DNA of 64,000 bases from Panonychus citri (Eukaryota; Arthropoda; Arachnida; Trombidiformes; Tetranychidae). The DNA lies in NCBI RefSeq assembly GCF_014898815.1, contig NW_026515482.1, positions 186,001 to 250,000 on the forward strand, in the 5' to 3' direction. Shown one piece after another: positions 1 to 11,726 of the stretch. The translations under genes were made by a program, and so were the position numbers. The notes beneath the pieces are model-generated. The model searched no databases. It had not been told where the DNA came from and worked only from the letters and a program-made list of their open reading frames with translations. How positions within the stretch are numbered: the first letter of the stretch is position 1; each line of letters opens with the position of its first letter.

Positions 1-41
1 ATCTTTTACGATCTTGCTGAACGTTTTTCTTTTCTCATTCT

Positions 42-951
42 CTATACATTGTCACTTGAATCTTTGGCTGATTCAAATTGGTCATTGACAAAAACCAGAA
101 TCCAAATTAATCCAATTAAGTAACATACAAAACTCACAAACAAAACAATCAGATAGTTTCTTGGCTGATCAGGTAACCAAGGCTTAATTGTCAACAATTT
201 ACCGGTAACTGCAGTTGCCACGGGACTCGCTATGAATCAAATGAATATCGTTTCAATATCGTTTATTGATTTCTCTTAAGTTAAGCGCTTACCAAGAAAT
301 AAGGCCAAATCGAGAACGGCAAATCTAACTGCTCGATATTTAGGTTGAGTGGTTCGAGCTACGTAAGTATAAGATCCCGACATTACTATTAATGCACCAC
401 CAGTCAACGCATATGGAATTGACCTCCACAATAAATGATTTATATCTAAATGTAGATACAGATAGTTGAATGACAATTAAATTTCACGATCAAATGGAAA
501 TTGATTGGAAATTAATGAAAGACTTACGAGCTTTAAAGTAATAAACATTTAAAATTGTAGTTACTAAGGATAAACATCCACCTAAAGCAGGTAAAGCTAA
601 GAGATATTTAATGTGATTCGGATAAGTGTCAACCCAGTGACCAAAGAAAAGCGATAAAATAATTCCGGGCGATGCTGTTGTTAATCTATCATAGACTGCG
701 AAGGTCGTTGAATAGGTCAAAACGCTATTTTTAATATCTTCGAATTCAGGTCCAAGTGATTCGAGACGAACACATTTTGATACTTCGACTCCAAGGGTAT
801 TGATACAATATTTGTCTTGAACCAATTGCGATAAGATGACCATCGGTATACTAAAACCAATATAATACAAGGTAACATACAAATCAACTCGTAAAATTGA
901 TAACAATTTAAATATTTCCGAGGGTTTGCATTTGAACAATTTATCCAACAT
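42..951 (-). CDS. SLC46-like MFS transporter, N-terminal half (3' end unresolved at window edge)
   Basis: Three exons join in phase: 951-528, 445-293 and 229-42, with GT-AG introns. They encode 254 residues before a TAG at 44-42. The product has about six hydrophobic segments. The first loop carries several cysteines, as in the proton-coupled folate transporter (SLC46) family, and a LFFGHWVDTYPNH stretch corresponds to the MFS loop 2-3 motif. SLC46 proteins have 12 membrane segments and about 450 residues, so only the N-terminal half is present. The reading stops just after membrane segment 6, in the usual central loop. The TAG may lie inside an intron (GT at 47-46, a weak GTATAG donor), with the second half beyond position 1. 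Otherwise the gene is truncated. Family call is moderate; the 3' end is uncertain. Confidence 0.6.
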
Positions 952-1888
952 TTTAATTTACTTTAATATCTTTGATTGACCAATAAAGTCTGATTGTTCA
1001 ACCAATTACTTAAATAGTCCCAATTTCTGGGCTAGTTCTTAGTCGCTCATCAATCTATTGAGATCTAGATATGGGTTGATAATAATCATAGCAACAACTT
1101 AATTTGAATGTTAATTGTCTTCAATTTTACACTGATTCTCACTTATTAGCATTAATAGTTAATTGTGGTTCTTAATCAATATAACTTTGTGATAGCTAAT
1201 TACATGATTTCATGATAAAATACAAATCCTTAGAAACAGAATATGGAAATAAACTTCAATCTTAATTTTATTATACGATTTATCACCCAGAGCAATTTAA
1301 ATTGTTACAATTTGAAGTCAACTTTCAGCCGACAATCAGTTTCAATGTTAAGATATTGTAATTATTAACAATATCAAGTAAATTTTTCCTCAATCCTACT
1401 GATATGCTGATGAATCTTAATAAAATTAATTGGTGTTCAAAGAGTTTAGATTCACAATTAATAAAAAGTTGATAATTAATTAGAGCCAATCAAGTTAGAT
1501 GGAGCCTTATGCTTGGTGATAATTACTTATTACAATAACGAGATTAAATCAACATTAATTCAAATGTTTGACTTTCGTGTTGAGTTAAGAAAAAGTTGAT
1601 TGTCTTGCAAATTATTATCATTTAATTGGATTAGTTTCAAAGAGTAAAAACCTCTCTACTCTTTGATTAGAATTGAATCATGAGAAGCATTAAATTGTTA
1701 ATCAAAGCATTTATGTTATTAATATAATTTGTTAACTGTTCTATTCGATTAATAAACTGCGTAGTGGGGCAAATACAGTGTGAATTTGATTAAGATGGTA
1801 ACTTTATCTGGAATATTTATTTAGCCATGTGATTAGCTGATCATCTTAATCCAATTTGTGTCAATTAAAACAGATCATATTCCAACCA
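952..1888. other. Intergenic region between divergent genes
   Basis: A+T-rich sequence between the SLC46-like gene (minus) and the first Thr/Pro-rich gene (plus). I see no open frame, RNA gene or clear repeat. It must hold both promoters, but I cannot point to elements. Confidence 0.5.
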
Positions 1889-3666
1889 ATGGACTCTGCT
1901 CATTTCAAATTGTGGGTTGTGGGTCTTATCGCAGTGCTCATAGTACCAATTATTATCTGTAATCCGACTGATCCTCGTGGAGTTGATGTAAGTTGATACT
2001 CTGTTGATGTTTTGTATTAGTATCGCAATTATTTTTGGTTAACTTTTTTTCAGGATGATATTCGTAGTGCATTAGGTTTACAGAACAAGGAGACAATGAA
2101 TGGTCGATTTGAGAGTAATAAAATTCAAAAAAAGCCTCAAAAACATGCCATACAATTAGTGATCAACAAAAATCATGCTAATAATCAATTCAAAAGAGAT
2201 ACGACCGATTCTAAAAAAGCTTTGCCTCCAGGTAAGTTTTCAAATTTATTATTATTAAAAATATTAAAGATAATGATTATTATCAGTCTGCTATTTAGAT
2301 ATTGTCTGTAAGAATTTTAATCTATTTTTAATCAGGTGAAGCAATTGATGGCAAAAAATCAAACAGTTCATCTGAATATTCCGACCAATCAAATGTACCC
2401 AATCTGGGACCAGGGAAAAGTACCACACCATCACCAGTAAATAATACAGTTAATGGACTGGAAAATAATACGAAATCGATAATCAACTTTGATAAATTCT
2501 TAGAAGAGATATCAAATGTTATTATTATACTTGAGCCAAAGATGGAGAAAAGTAACAAAAGCATATCACTGGTTGGCAAAGTCATGCTAAAATCTGATAA
2601 TCAAACAATTCCGCTTGATTCCATTGAATTTGAGCAAAATTCACTAGAAGATATGTTTCGAAATCTAAAGGAAAAATTGCAAGAACAAAGGAATGACAAT
2701 TCGAGTCAAACCAATTGGACTTCAACAAACAATAAATCGGAAAACAATATTGAAAATCAGATTAACGCCCAACCAAGTAAAATAAGTCCAACGAATTGTA
2801 CTTGTGTTTGTCCAAAATCAAATTTTGATGAAAACTTGACTCCTAAATCGATTCCAACGCAGGTCATTACACCAACACCACCACCACCACCACCACCATC
2901 AGCACCACAAATAATGTCTTCTACAACATCTATCGTTGCTAATGTTACTCAATCTCCAAGCCCAATTATAACCTCACCACCAACAACTACGATCCAACCA
3001 ATTTCAACGACTACAAATTCACCACCAAATATTACTACTACCACTACACCGGTAGTACCATCGAGAACATTGGATCCTGAAGAACTAAATGAAATTATCG
3101 AAAAGCTCATCTCTGATTTATTGCTTAGCAAACCAAAACCTATCCCACAAACACCATGGAATCCTGATGGTGCTAAGCCACAATATCGGGGCTCAAACAA
3201 TCCTTATTTGGAAAATGAAATTGAAACTAGAGACAACCAGAATAATCAAATGAACTCACAAATTGTCAAATTGATTAATTCACCAGAAGTCAGAGGAATT
3301 AATGAATTATCCCAGCCTGATCAATTTGTCCATCGTCGAGATCAAAATGTACCTTCAAATGTTCAAAAAAATCACTTTTCTCAGCCATATGATCCACGAC
3401 AGAAAAATTCAGATTACAATCGATATAATGTCGAAAGTAAAGCCGTAAATAGAAATGTACCAAACGGGTACGATCAATATGTGCCTTTTGCTGTCGAAGA
3501 GATTGTCCATCGTCGCTTGACGCCTCAGGCCAAAAGAGATTTCACTACAAGAGTGGTTAGTCAGGTCATGGGTAATGCGATGAAACCTCAAGAACTATTC
3601 AAGGAAACGTACATGAGATATCCACCTCAACCGAAACCATCACAATTTCGAAGAAAACTATTGTAA
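1889..3666 (+). CDS. Secreted Thr/Pro/Asn-rich protein (paralogue 1)
   Basis: Three exons, 1889-1987, 2054-2231 and 2336-3666, join in phase to give 535 residues. Residues 1-24 form a signal peptide (hydrophobic LIAVLIVPIII core). Next come a polar Lys/Asn region, a short cysteine pair (CTCVC), a poly-Pro run and a Thr/Ser/Pro-rich stretch with many possible O- and N-glycosylation sites. The C-terminal 120 residues are polar and charged. The motif KRDFTTRVVSQ near the C-terminus has a same-spaced counterpart (KRAVFNDVVRQ) in the gene that follows, and the sequences downstream of both genes are alike, so the two look like tandem duplicates. I recognise no named domain. An extracellular or silk/mucin-like structural role is only a guess from composition. 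Confidence 0.6.
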
Positions 3667-4546
3667 TTTTGTCGAAACTGTTAATATAATTAAAGGACCC
3701 AATTTAATCTTGTTAAGTAACTATTAATACTTCCGTGAATGAAATCACAATTTATTAATAATGACAATCTCGTACATTGATCGTTTCTGTTCAAACGATA
3801 AGTGTTTTGTGATCAATGCTGAGTACCAATAATTATAAGATTCAACTCAAATATTGGCAAAAATGGGTTGATAATTTTATTCAACTCGCAACTATTAATA
3901 ATTGTGAACTGATTTTCTGTTACTGAACTTGATTCAGTTTAAGTATTAAATTGATTTAAATTTTAATCATAATATTATATAATGAAAATGATTAGTTGAT
4001 TTGATTTCAATCATATTGATAAAACTAAATTTTTCAGGTACGTTAATATAATGAAACAGTTAACTAACTAGTTAGACATTAATAGCATAAGAAAGTCCAA
4101 GGTTGATTTTCAATTAAAATCTATTGGTAATCATTTTGTTAACACACGTATTCATCGATTCGCTGATTAATTGATAAATATCTAAACTTGACGGAATTTT
4201 TTATACAATATTAGTATTCAAACGCGATTTTCTCGAAAACAATTGACCAGAAATATCATCAATACAAATTTAATGCAACTATAGAATACAAGTTCTTTTG
4301 ATTTGATTGTTTGTGTTATTCGACCAATTTTATTTAAAAATCTACATCAGATGCGTATTAAGAAGTCTCCTCAAGTACAAAAATTCTGAGAAGAACGCTG
4401 AATCGACAAATTTAATGAGTTGTTTCTGATAATTGAAAATATTGTGATTAGCTTTGAATGGTTTTGTGTAAAAGAAAAGAGCTTATAGCCAGAGCTTATA
4501 ATTGATTGTATATTACCGTTTGTCTAACAAACTGATAGTTTGGACA
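3667..4546. other. Intergenic region with duplicated 3' flank
   Basis: A+T-rich and non-coding. Its part from about 3915 to 4180 is repeated downstream of the next gene (see the repeat entry). The remainder shows no clear feature. Confidence 0.5.
3915..4180 (+). repeat. Tandem-duplicated non-coding flank, copy 1
   Basis: About 260 bases closely resemble 6718-6965. Shared blocks include TTGATTTGATTTCAATCAT, AAAACTAAATTTTTCAGGTA and TCTATTGGTAATCATTTTGT, in the same order and orientation. Each copy lies downstream of one of the two Thr/Pro-rich genes, which supports a tandem duplication of the whole locus with a spacing of about 2.8 kb. Confidence 0.8.
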
Positions 4547-6620
4547 ATGTTTTTCTGGACACCTTTAGTTTTAAAAAAGCAATGTGCATTATTTTTACTA
4601 ATAGTAACAATGGTTATGAATTTCAATTGCGCGAATGGACAAATAGTCAACGAGCTAACAGAATATTCTGGTCGAAAAATGGACAACAATAGTTCGAGAA
4701 CACAGACACCACCGACAACACCATCGAAAACACCATCGACCACACCACCGACAACACCATCGAAAACACCACCGACAACACCATCGACAACACCACCGAC
4801 AACATTATCGACCACACCACCGACAACATTATCGACCACATTATCGACCACATTATCGACCACATTATCGACCACATTATCGACCACATTATCGACAACA
4901 CCATCGACAACACCACCGACAACACCATCGACCACACCACCGACAACACCATCGACAAGACCACCGACAACACCATCGACCACACCACCGACAACATTAT
5001 CGACCACATTATCGACCACATTATCGACCACATTATCGACCACATTATCGACAACACCATCGATAACACCACCGACAACACCATCGACCACACCACTGAC
5101 AACACCATCGACAACACCACCGACAACACCATCGACCACATTATCGACAACACCATCGACAACACCACCGACAACACCATCGAAAACACCACCGACAACA
5201 CCATCGACCACACCACCGACAACACCATCGACAACACCACTGACAACACCATCGAAAACACCACCGACAACACCATCGACCACACCACCGACAACATTAT
5301 CGACCACATTATCGACAACACCATCGACAACACCACCGACAACACCATCGAAAACACCACCGACAACACCATCGACCACACCACCGACAACACCATCGAC
5401 CATTATCGACCACATTATCGACAACACCATCGACAACACCACCGACAACACCATCGAAAACACCACCGACAACACCATCGACCACACCACCGACAACACC
5501 ATCGACCACACCACCGACAACACCATCGACAACACCACCGACAACATCATCGAAAACACCACCGACAACACCATCGAAAACACCACCGACAACATTATCG
5601 ACCACATTATCGACAACACCATCGACAACACCACCGACAACACCATCGAAAACACCACCGACAACACCATCGAAAACACCATCGACCACATTATCGACAA
5701 CACCACCGACAACACCATCGACCACATTATCGACAACACCATCGACAACACCACCGACAACACCATCGACCACATTATCGACAACACCATCGACAACACC
5801 ACCGACAACACCATCGACCACACCACCGACAACACCATCGACAACACCACCGACAACACCATCGAAAACACCACCGACAACACCATCGACCACATTATCG
5901 ACAACACCATCGACAACACCACCGACAACACCATCGAAAACACCACCGACAACACCATCGACCACACCACCGACAACTCCATCGACAACACCACTGACAA
6001 CACCATCGAAAACACCACCGACAACACCATCGACCACACCACCGACAACATTATCGACCACATCATCGACAACACCATCGACAACACCACCGACAACACC
6101 ATCGAAAACACCACCGACAACACCATCGAAAACACCACCGACAACACCACTGATAACACCATCGACAACGACAAAGACATCACCAGAATATTCTGATCGA
6201 GAAATAGACAACATCAAATCGAAAACGACGTCATTATCAAATGTCACACAAATTAACCAAGATGAGATATTAGAGATAACGGCACCAACGAGTTCTCGTA
6301 GTAAAATGAATCAACATGTATCACCAGGTACTATTATGTATCGATCAAATTCGAATCTCATTAATAGTTCATCATCTGCGACTTATGAAAACTTTAATCT
6401 ATCTAAAAAAAATATGTCTCAACAAATCACAGGCTCGCAAAATACAAGTAATCAACCATTAGCTATCGAAAAAGCGCATTCACAAATCCCCTTAGAAGTG
6501 AAACGGGCAGTTTTTAATGATGTCGTTCGTCAGTACTTTTCACTCGCTTTGGCTAAGAAAAGTAAAAACAAAAACAAAAATAAAGAATCGACGAGTTTTC
6601 AAATAGACGAAACCGCTTAA
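4547..6620 (+). CDS. Secreted mucin-like TTPS-repeat protein (paralogue 2), frame broken by 2 nt
   Basis: Single exon. I prefer the ATG at 4547 because it begins a compact signal peptide (hydrophobic CALFLLIVTMVMNF, cleavage near CANG-Q). An in-frame ATG at 4502 would add 15 residues. From about 4708 the frame reads a Thr/Pro/Ser repeat (TTPSTTPP, TTLS). At 5399-5405 one unit lacks two bases (ACCA-TTATCG where other units have ACCACATTATCG). The upstream frame then reads Asp/Asn/Ile-rich sequence and stops at 6196. The frame two bases over carries the TTPS repeat on without stops into a unique C-terminal region ending at 6620. The sequences flanking the repeat are themselves similar (TEYSGRKMDN and PEYSDREIDN). 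So the original protein was one long mucin-like chain of about 690 residues. The break may be a pseudogene lesion, an allele or an assembly error in a minisatellite. Confidence 0.6.
4707..6180 (+). repeat. Coding minisatellite, 12/24-nt units
   Basis: About 1.47 kb of tandem units based on ACAACACCATCGACCACACC with ACCG, plus a shorter ACATTATCGACC variant. The unit length is a multiple of three and the units contain no stop in several frames, so long open frames exist in both directions here. Only the Thr/Pro/Ser frame has a signal peptide upstream and a unique C-terminus downstream. Higher-order blocks recur, such as runs of ATTATCGACCAC at about 4825-4890 and 5000-5050. Confidence 0.95.
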
Positions 6621-7268
6621 ATCTCCATATCGACCAATGAAACGATGTGAGTCGTGGTTATAAAGTCCAACAAATTCAAATTCGCGAATCTTCAATTCTT
6701 TGTATGTTTGGTCAAAATGTTACTGAACTCGACTAAATTGGTGTAAATTAAATCATTATATCATAGAATGAAGATGATCAGTTGATTTGATTTCAATCAT
6801 AAAACTAAATTTTTCAGGTACGATAATATACTGAACCAGTTAACTAGCTAATAAATATAAATAACATAATAAAAGTTCAAGGTCGTTTTTTAATTTAAAT
6901 CTATTGGTAATCATTTTGTTAACACATATATTCATTGATTCGATGATTAATTTAATATAAATAAACGAAATGATTAGTTTCTTACTTTGGATGAGAAATC
7001 ATGAATCACGGAATTGACTCAATTAGATGAAACATTATCACGATAAACATAATATTATCAATAATTGTCATCTAAATTGAAACCATTTTAAATTAAAAGG
7101 TAAATAAAGATATCAAGTAATCAAAAGCTATTAATACAATTAAGACACAATTAACTGATAAAAGTAGTGACATCTAGAGACGAACAACTAATTGTTAAGT
7201 TTAAATTTGTTCACATGTTTTGATTATTCATCTCATGTAATAATTGGGTTGATTGAATTTCTTTTATA
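6621..7268. other. Intergenic region
   Basis: Contains copy 2 of the duplicated flank (6718-6965) and then A+T-rich sequence up to RPB8. No gene seen. Confidence 0.5.
6718..6965 (+). repeat. Tandem-duplicated non-coding flank, copy 2
   Basis: Counterpart of 3915-4180, with scattered substitutions and small indels, including loss of a short ATTGAT stretch. It contains the same AAAACTAAATTTTTCAGGTA block. Confidence 0.8.
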
Positions 7269-7992
7269 ATGGATTCTGCTAATATTTTATTTTCTGAGAA
7301 TTTTATTGTAATTGATGATAATTGTGATAATGTTGTCGGTGAAAATGTCAACAGAATTCATTGTGAAGGTGAAATAACCAAAAGTGATCTTTTACTCGAT
7401 GTTTTGTCTTCGGTGTTCAAAGTAACCAGCGGTCAAACTCTTGAAGTTTTGTTAGTTAAGGAAATACAAGATCCTGTTGTCGATTTCGCCGAAAATGGTG
7501 ACCCTATTCCTCGAGTTGACCCATTGGACACTTCATCAATTCTACCCGAATACTCATCATACGAATATATTGTTCACGGAAAAATCTATGCAATAGAAAA
7601 TAAGATGATTGGTACTGAGCCGATAATCGCAGTTCTTGCTTCGTTTGGTGGTTTATTGTTTCGTCTTCAATTACCATTAATTTACTCATCTAGTTGGGTA
7701 ATTGACAATAATTTATTTCTCCTAATTAAACATCAGCTTTCGTTAATGCAACCACCGACTATCCATCAACCCGAGAAAAAGGTCAAAAAGGAAATCAAAG
7801 TTAAGATGGAACCCGATTCATCATGAAATTCACTGATAAACTAACATCTACAGTTGATTGTATTTCGTTATTTATTTGATCAAATTAATTGTAACTTTAT
7901 TCTGACAATCAATTAAAGTCTCACGTTTCAACTAATCATTAGTTACCAATGATTGTTGTTTTTTCATAACATTGAAACATGTGCTTTTGAAG
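7256..7992 (+). repeat. RPB8 duplication unit, copy 1
   Basis: This 737-base block recurs at 17294-18031. The copies match almost perfectly from 13 bases before the ATG to about 165 bases after the stop. Differences are a few silent or 3'-UTR changes, and the sequence is unrelated outside these limits. The block holds very little 5' flank and no intron, which fits either a retrocopy or a short DNA duplication. Confidence 0.9.
7269..7826 (+). CDS. Rpb8: RNA polymerase I/II/III subunit RPABC3 (RPB8), copy 1
   Basis: A single exon of 185 residues. It matches the RPB8 family along its length: N-terminal ILFSENFIVID, then the RIHCEGE strand, the LLLDV segment, the EYIVHGKIY segment, and the hallmark SFGGLLFRLQ near the C-terminus, followed by NNLFLLIKHQ. 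RPB8 is a shared OB-fold subunit of all three nuclear RNA polymerases. The family is normally about 145-150 residues. Here an extra tail of about 25 residues is Lys-rich (EKKVKKEIKVKMEPDSS) and contains two psi-K-x-E SUMO-type motifs (VKKE and VKME). The protein encoded at 17307-17864 is identical. Upstream sequence is A+T-rich with no evident promoter motif. Confidence 0.9.
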   Translation: MDSANILFSENFIVIDDNCDNVVGENVNRIHCEGEITKSDLLLDVLSSVFKVTSGQTLEVLLVKEIQDPVVDFAENGDPIPRVDPLDTSSILPEYSSYEYIVHGKIYAIENKMIGTEPIIAVLASFGGLLFRLQLPLIYSSSWVIDNNLFLLIKHQLSLMQPPTIHQPEKKVKKEIKVKMEPDSS

Positions 7993-9524
7993 CGGACAAT
8001 TCAAAATCTCTCGTTTTCTCAACTAATTGATTGGATGAATTTCAAGTTATCTCTTTGATTAATAAGTGGAACTGATTAATTAAATGAGTTGAAATATTAG
8101 AATTCTAAAAATTTGAACTATTTTATACTTTGAGAAGGGGCAATGATCAATTAGAATTCAATTATTGTCGTAAAAGGAAATAAACAAACATTGACCTTCA
8201 CAAACAATTTCGATTATGATTAGAGTCTAAACTCTAATCATTTTAATCACACATTCTAATCAAATGTGTGTTAATTAACTTTGTAACACATTCGCAATCT
8301 ACCTGATGGATGAGTTTTAATTGTACTTGATTGATTGATTAACACAGAGAACTGTTAATTTTCCAACATGAGAAAAATTTATTAATTAGTTAATCTGATT
8401 GTCAAATCAATGATTCCATGAGTTTATCTATCATCTGTAATGTTGATTAAACAAAAAAAGATGAGTATTTAATTAACAATTAACAACTTAACGTCATTAG
8501 ATAAAAATATTCACTTACTTACTGAAAATTAGTTTTAATCAATTTTTAAATCCGCTCCAAATTAATCAGTTAATAATAATCATGACACATTCTAATCAAT
8601 CTATTGACTGATATTGATTAAGACACAATCAAGAATCAATATAAGTTTCAACAATTGTCCATTTGATTGTGATAACTTATAATCGTCAATCTATTCAACT
8701 GATTTAAAACTCAAATGTACTAATTGTTTATCAATTTAGTTAATAGGAAAATCTATCTTGATTTTGAGTCGATGGATTCAAATACCATTTAATTGCCCTT
8801 GAATCTAAATGTTCAACAATTAAAATCCAAATTCATTTGAAACTGATTACCTGATTTTTAATTGTTTCATTTTAAACTTTGATTAACACTCATCATCTAT
8901 GTGTTAATTGTTTTCCCTCTTAGTTTTTCCTATTTAATCACAATCAAAACAATTAATCAACTCAAAAGCCTCAAGTTAACCATTAGTATTAATAGAAAGG
9001 GATTATTGTTGTTAATTTACAGTCAGATTGATTTGATTGGTTCCACCCAATTGATTGATAACAATTAACTGATCATTTGTAAGATTATCAGTAGGACAAA
9101 AATAAATGATCATCAAATTAACTAAATTAAATCATAACATTCGCTAACCTAGTTAATTAAGAGGTGACAAGTTTTTTTATTAATTAGTTTCTCTTTTTTT
9201 AATTGTCGCAAGAGACAAAATCGTCCCTTTAATTGCTTTTGTTTAATTGTTAATCTCACTCGACAAGTGAGCAATTATCTCTGATTAAAATAATTTGTTT
9301 ATTAATCTATTGATTAGACTAATTTTTAATTCAACACCATTAGAATCATTCAATTTATTTTAATTGTAACTCTTTAATCGTGTAACTAAAATAGTGAAAT
9401 CACTTCAATAGATTTTGTTATTTTTTCGTATGAAAGTAAAAAAAATTGTAACTCTAATTGATTGTGATTCTTAATCAATTAATTGCTATTTTCTCCTAAT
9501 TGTTTTCTTACCTTGATCTTAATC
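7827..9524. other. Intergenic region
   Basis: The first 165 bases are the RPB8 3'-UTR, with a possible AATTAAA signal near 7911. The rest is A+T-rich, with many short AATTGATT-type words and no recognisable gene. It presumably includes the promoter and 5'-UTR of the bZIP gene. Confidence 0.5.
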
Positions 9525-10887
9525 ATGATTGATTCAAATTATCTCAATATTCCTGGTGACTTGGAATTGATTCCAAATAATTTACTCTACTCATCACCAC
9601 TTGATTCGTCACCTTCATCATCTTTAAATCAATCAGAGTTTTATGATTACTTAGGTAATTACGACAATCAAAATAATCTCAACAACAACAATCTAATTGA
9701 TTTTTGCTACACCGATTTAACCAACAATACGGTCAATCTAAACAATCCCAATCCTCTTGACCATTACTATGACAATGATTACAATGGAGACAATAACGAT
9801 GGTTACAATCTGACTAATTTAACTAATCAATTAGTTGAAAATCAACCAAGTCAATCAATCTCATCAACTTTTGAAGCCTTATCACCAATCGTTACATCCT
9901 CATCTTCATTAACAAGCCAAGTTAATCATCGTTATTCATCAGGCTCATCAATTTCATCAGCATCTTTATCGTCAACAGATTATTCATCTTCTCATCATAA
10001 TCGTCCATTGTCAAACACAAGCGTTGATTCAATTGATGCAAATCGTTCAATCGATGGTTGTAAACGAGATCTAATTAAGGCAACACTTAATTTCGCAATT
10101 AAAAGCCGTCGACGATCAAGAGGATTGGGTGACATTGAATTTAAACATGTTAAAAATCAAAATCAACGACCATCAAGTTGGGCTGATGAAGACGACGAAA
10201 AGAAAATGTCCCGACGAGAAAGGAATCGAATCGCTGCTCGAAAATGTCGAAAAAATCGTAAACTTAAATACATTGGATTAAATAAGGTAATTAACTTAAT
10301 CGATTAATCAAATTCTCATTCTTATTCTTCCGGTGATTGAAAATATAATTTCCAACTTAAATTAATGTTGTTTTTACACTTGTAAACAAAAGCACGAGAC
10401 TTTGATCAAGCTAATTAGTGATTAGATTAATCAAATTAATAATCACAATTGATCAGCAAATTATCATTCATTTTTTTCCCTATGAAAAAAGCTGAATCAT
10501 ATTGATAAATTGATAGAAAACTAATTAACTTTTGTGTATCAAGTTTAATTGTTGATGTTTCTTTCTTTTTCTTTTTCTATTTACAATTAATAGACTATGG
10601 AAAATTTGGATAACGCTAACAACAATTTAAAGGAACAATTAGATAAATTGGAGCGAGAAAGTGGAAAACTTGAAGATCTATTGACTTCACATCGATCACA
10701 ATGTTACCTGGTCTCGTGGTCATCTCAGCCCATGTTGACTTCCGCTTCCTCATCCGTATCATCCTCATCACCTAATCATTTGTTAACAATTAACAACAAG
10801 AACAGCAATTACTCACAATCAGGTGAATCTCATGGATTTATTTCTTACATTAATCAATCTCAACTCTGGCCTAATGCATTACAATAA
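9525..10887 (+). CDS. bZIP transcription factor, Fos/ATF3/JDP2-like
   Basis: Two exons, 9525-10286 and 10594-10887, join in phase for 351 residues. The ATG at 9525 is the first in frame; the open frame upstream has no ATG. The N-terminal 200 residues are Asn/Ser-rich and probably disordered transactivation sequence. The basic region RRERNRIAARKCRKNRK is at about residues 227-243. It carries the N-x2-A-A-x2-C-R invariant positions and resembles Fos and ATF3. The intron falls exactly between basic region and leucine zipper. Exon 2 starts a zipper with leucines at heptad spacing (MENLDNANNNLKEQLDKLER) and ends in LLTSHRSQC, matching the L-x2-HR-x2-C signature that closes Fos/ATF3 zippers. It is expected to dimerise with Jun-type partners in the nucleus on AP-1/CRE sites. 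I cannot decide between kayak and ATF3 orthology. Confidence 0.85.
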
Positions 10888-11492
10888 ATCGGGATAACTG
10901 GATTAACCGTTAATCCATCGTCACATCAATTTAATTACTGTTTTTTTAATGTTAATCTATTACTTAAAACTTGAACACGTACTCTCAGTCCAGGATTAGG
11001 CTTTTTCTGATTTAATTACTCAACTCAAATCAGTGAAAATCTCACAACAATTTATTTATCTCTAATGTATCTCAATCACTGTTGATTACCACCAACCTCT
11101 TGTACTCGTTGTAAATTTTTCACTCAATCAATTAATCTTGATAGTTGACTAATTGTTGTCTCACCTTTGTTTTTTTACTTGTTAAATGATTTCAATAAAA
11201 TTTTGTAATAATTTTTACAACAATTTTCCTAATTCCAAGTAAAAGACAATACAATTTACCTGCAATCATTTAAATCCAGTTAAAACTTACCCGGGTAACA
11301 ATTAGAGAGTCGAGATAAAACTAAAAAATTATTCTTCTTTTTAATCAACAAGAAAGTTCATTAACAATTAACAAATCTTTAATTCTGTAAGTTAAAGTGT
11401 AAATATATTATTATAATATAATCAATTTTACTAAACAAATATAACGAAACCTTATAATCCTTGAATGGCAATGGAACCAAGAAAAACTTTCA
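10888..11492. other. 3' flank between convergent genes
   Basis: 3'-UTR and spacer between the bZIP gene and the minus-strand secreted gene. TTTATTTATC near 11050 and an AATAAAATTTTG at about 11194 could be an AU-rich element and a poly(A) signal for the bZIP mRNA. No gene seen. Confidence 0.45.
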
Positions 11493-11690
11493 TCACAATA
11501 AACAATTATCGCCTTGATGATTTACTCCAACGGAAACTTGTCCATTATTTTCAACAGTTTTCATGAAACCGACCATTTCATTGAGCAAAGGCTCATGACC
11601 TGAAACTCCGGCCTCACATTTAAGTTTAACTTTGTCCCAATCCTTGACTGATTTATCAATCATTTTCTTTTCTTTCAATGCGCCCTGCAA

Positions 11691-11726
<36 letters not shown>

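Noticed and set aside
4513..6247. Long minus-strand open frames of hydrophobic or Gly/Val/Asp repeats
   Set aside because: They are reverse readings of the coding minisatellite, with no independent signal peptide, unique ends or splice signals.
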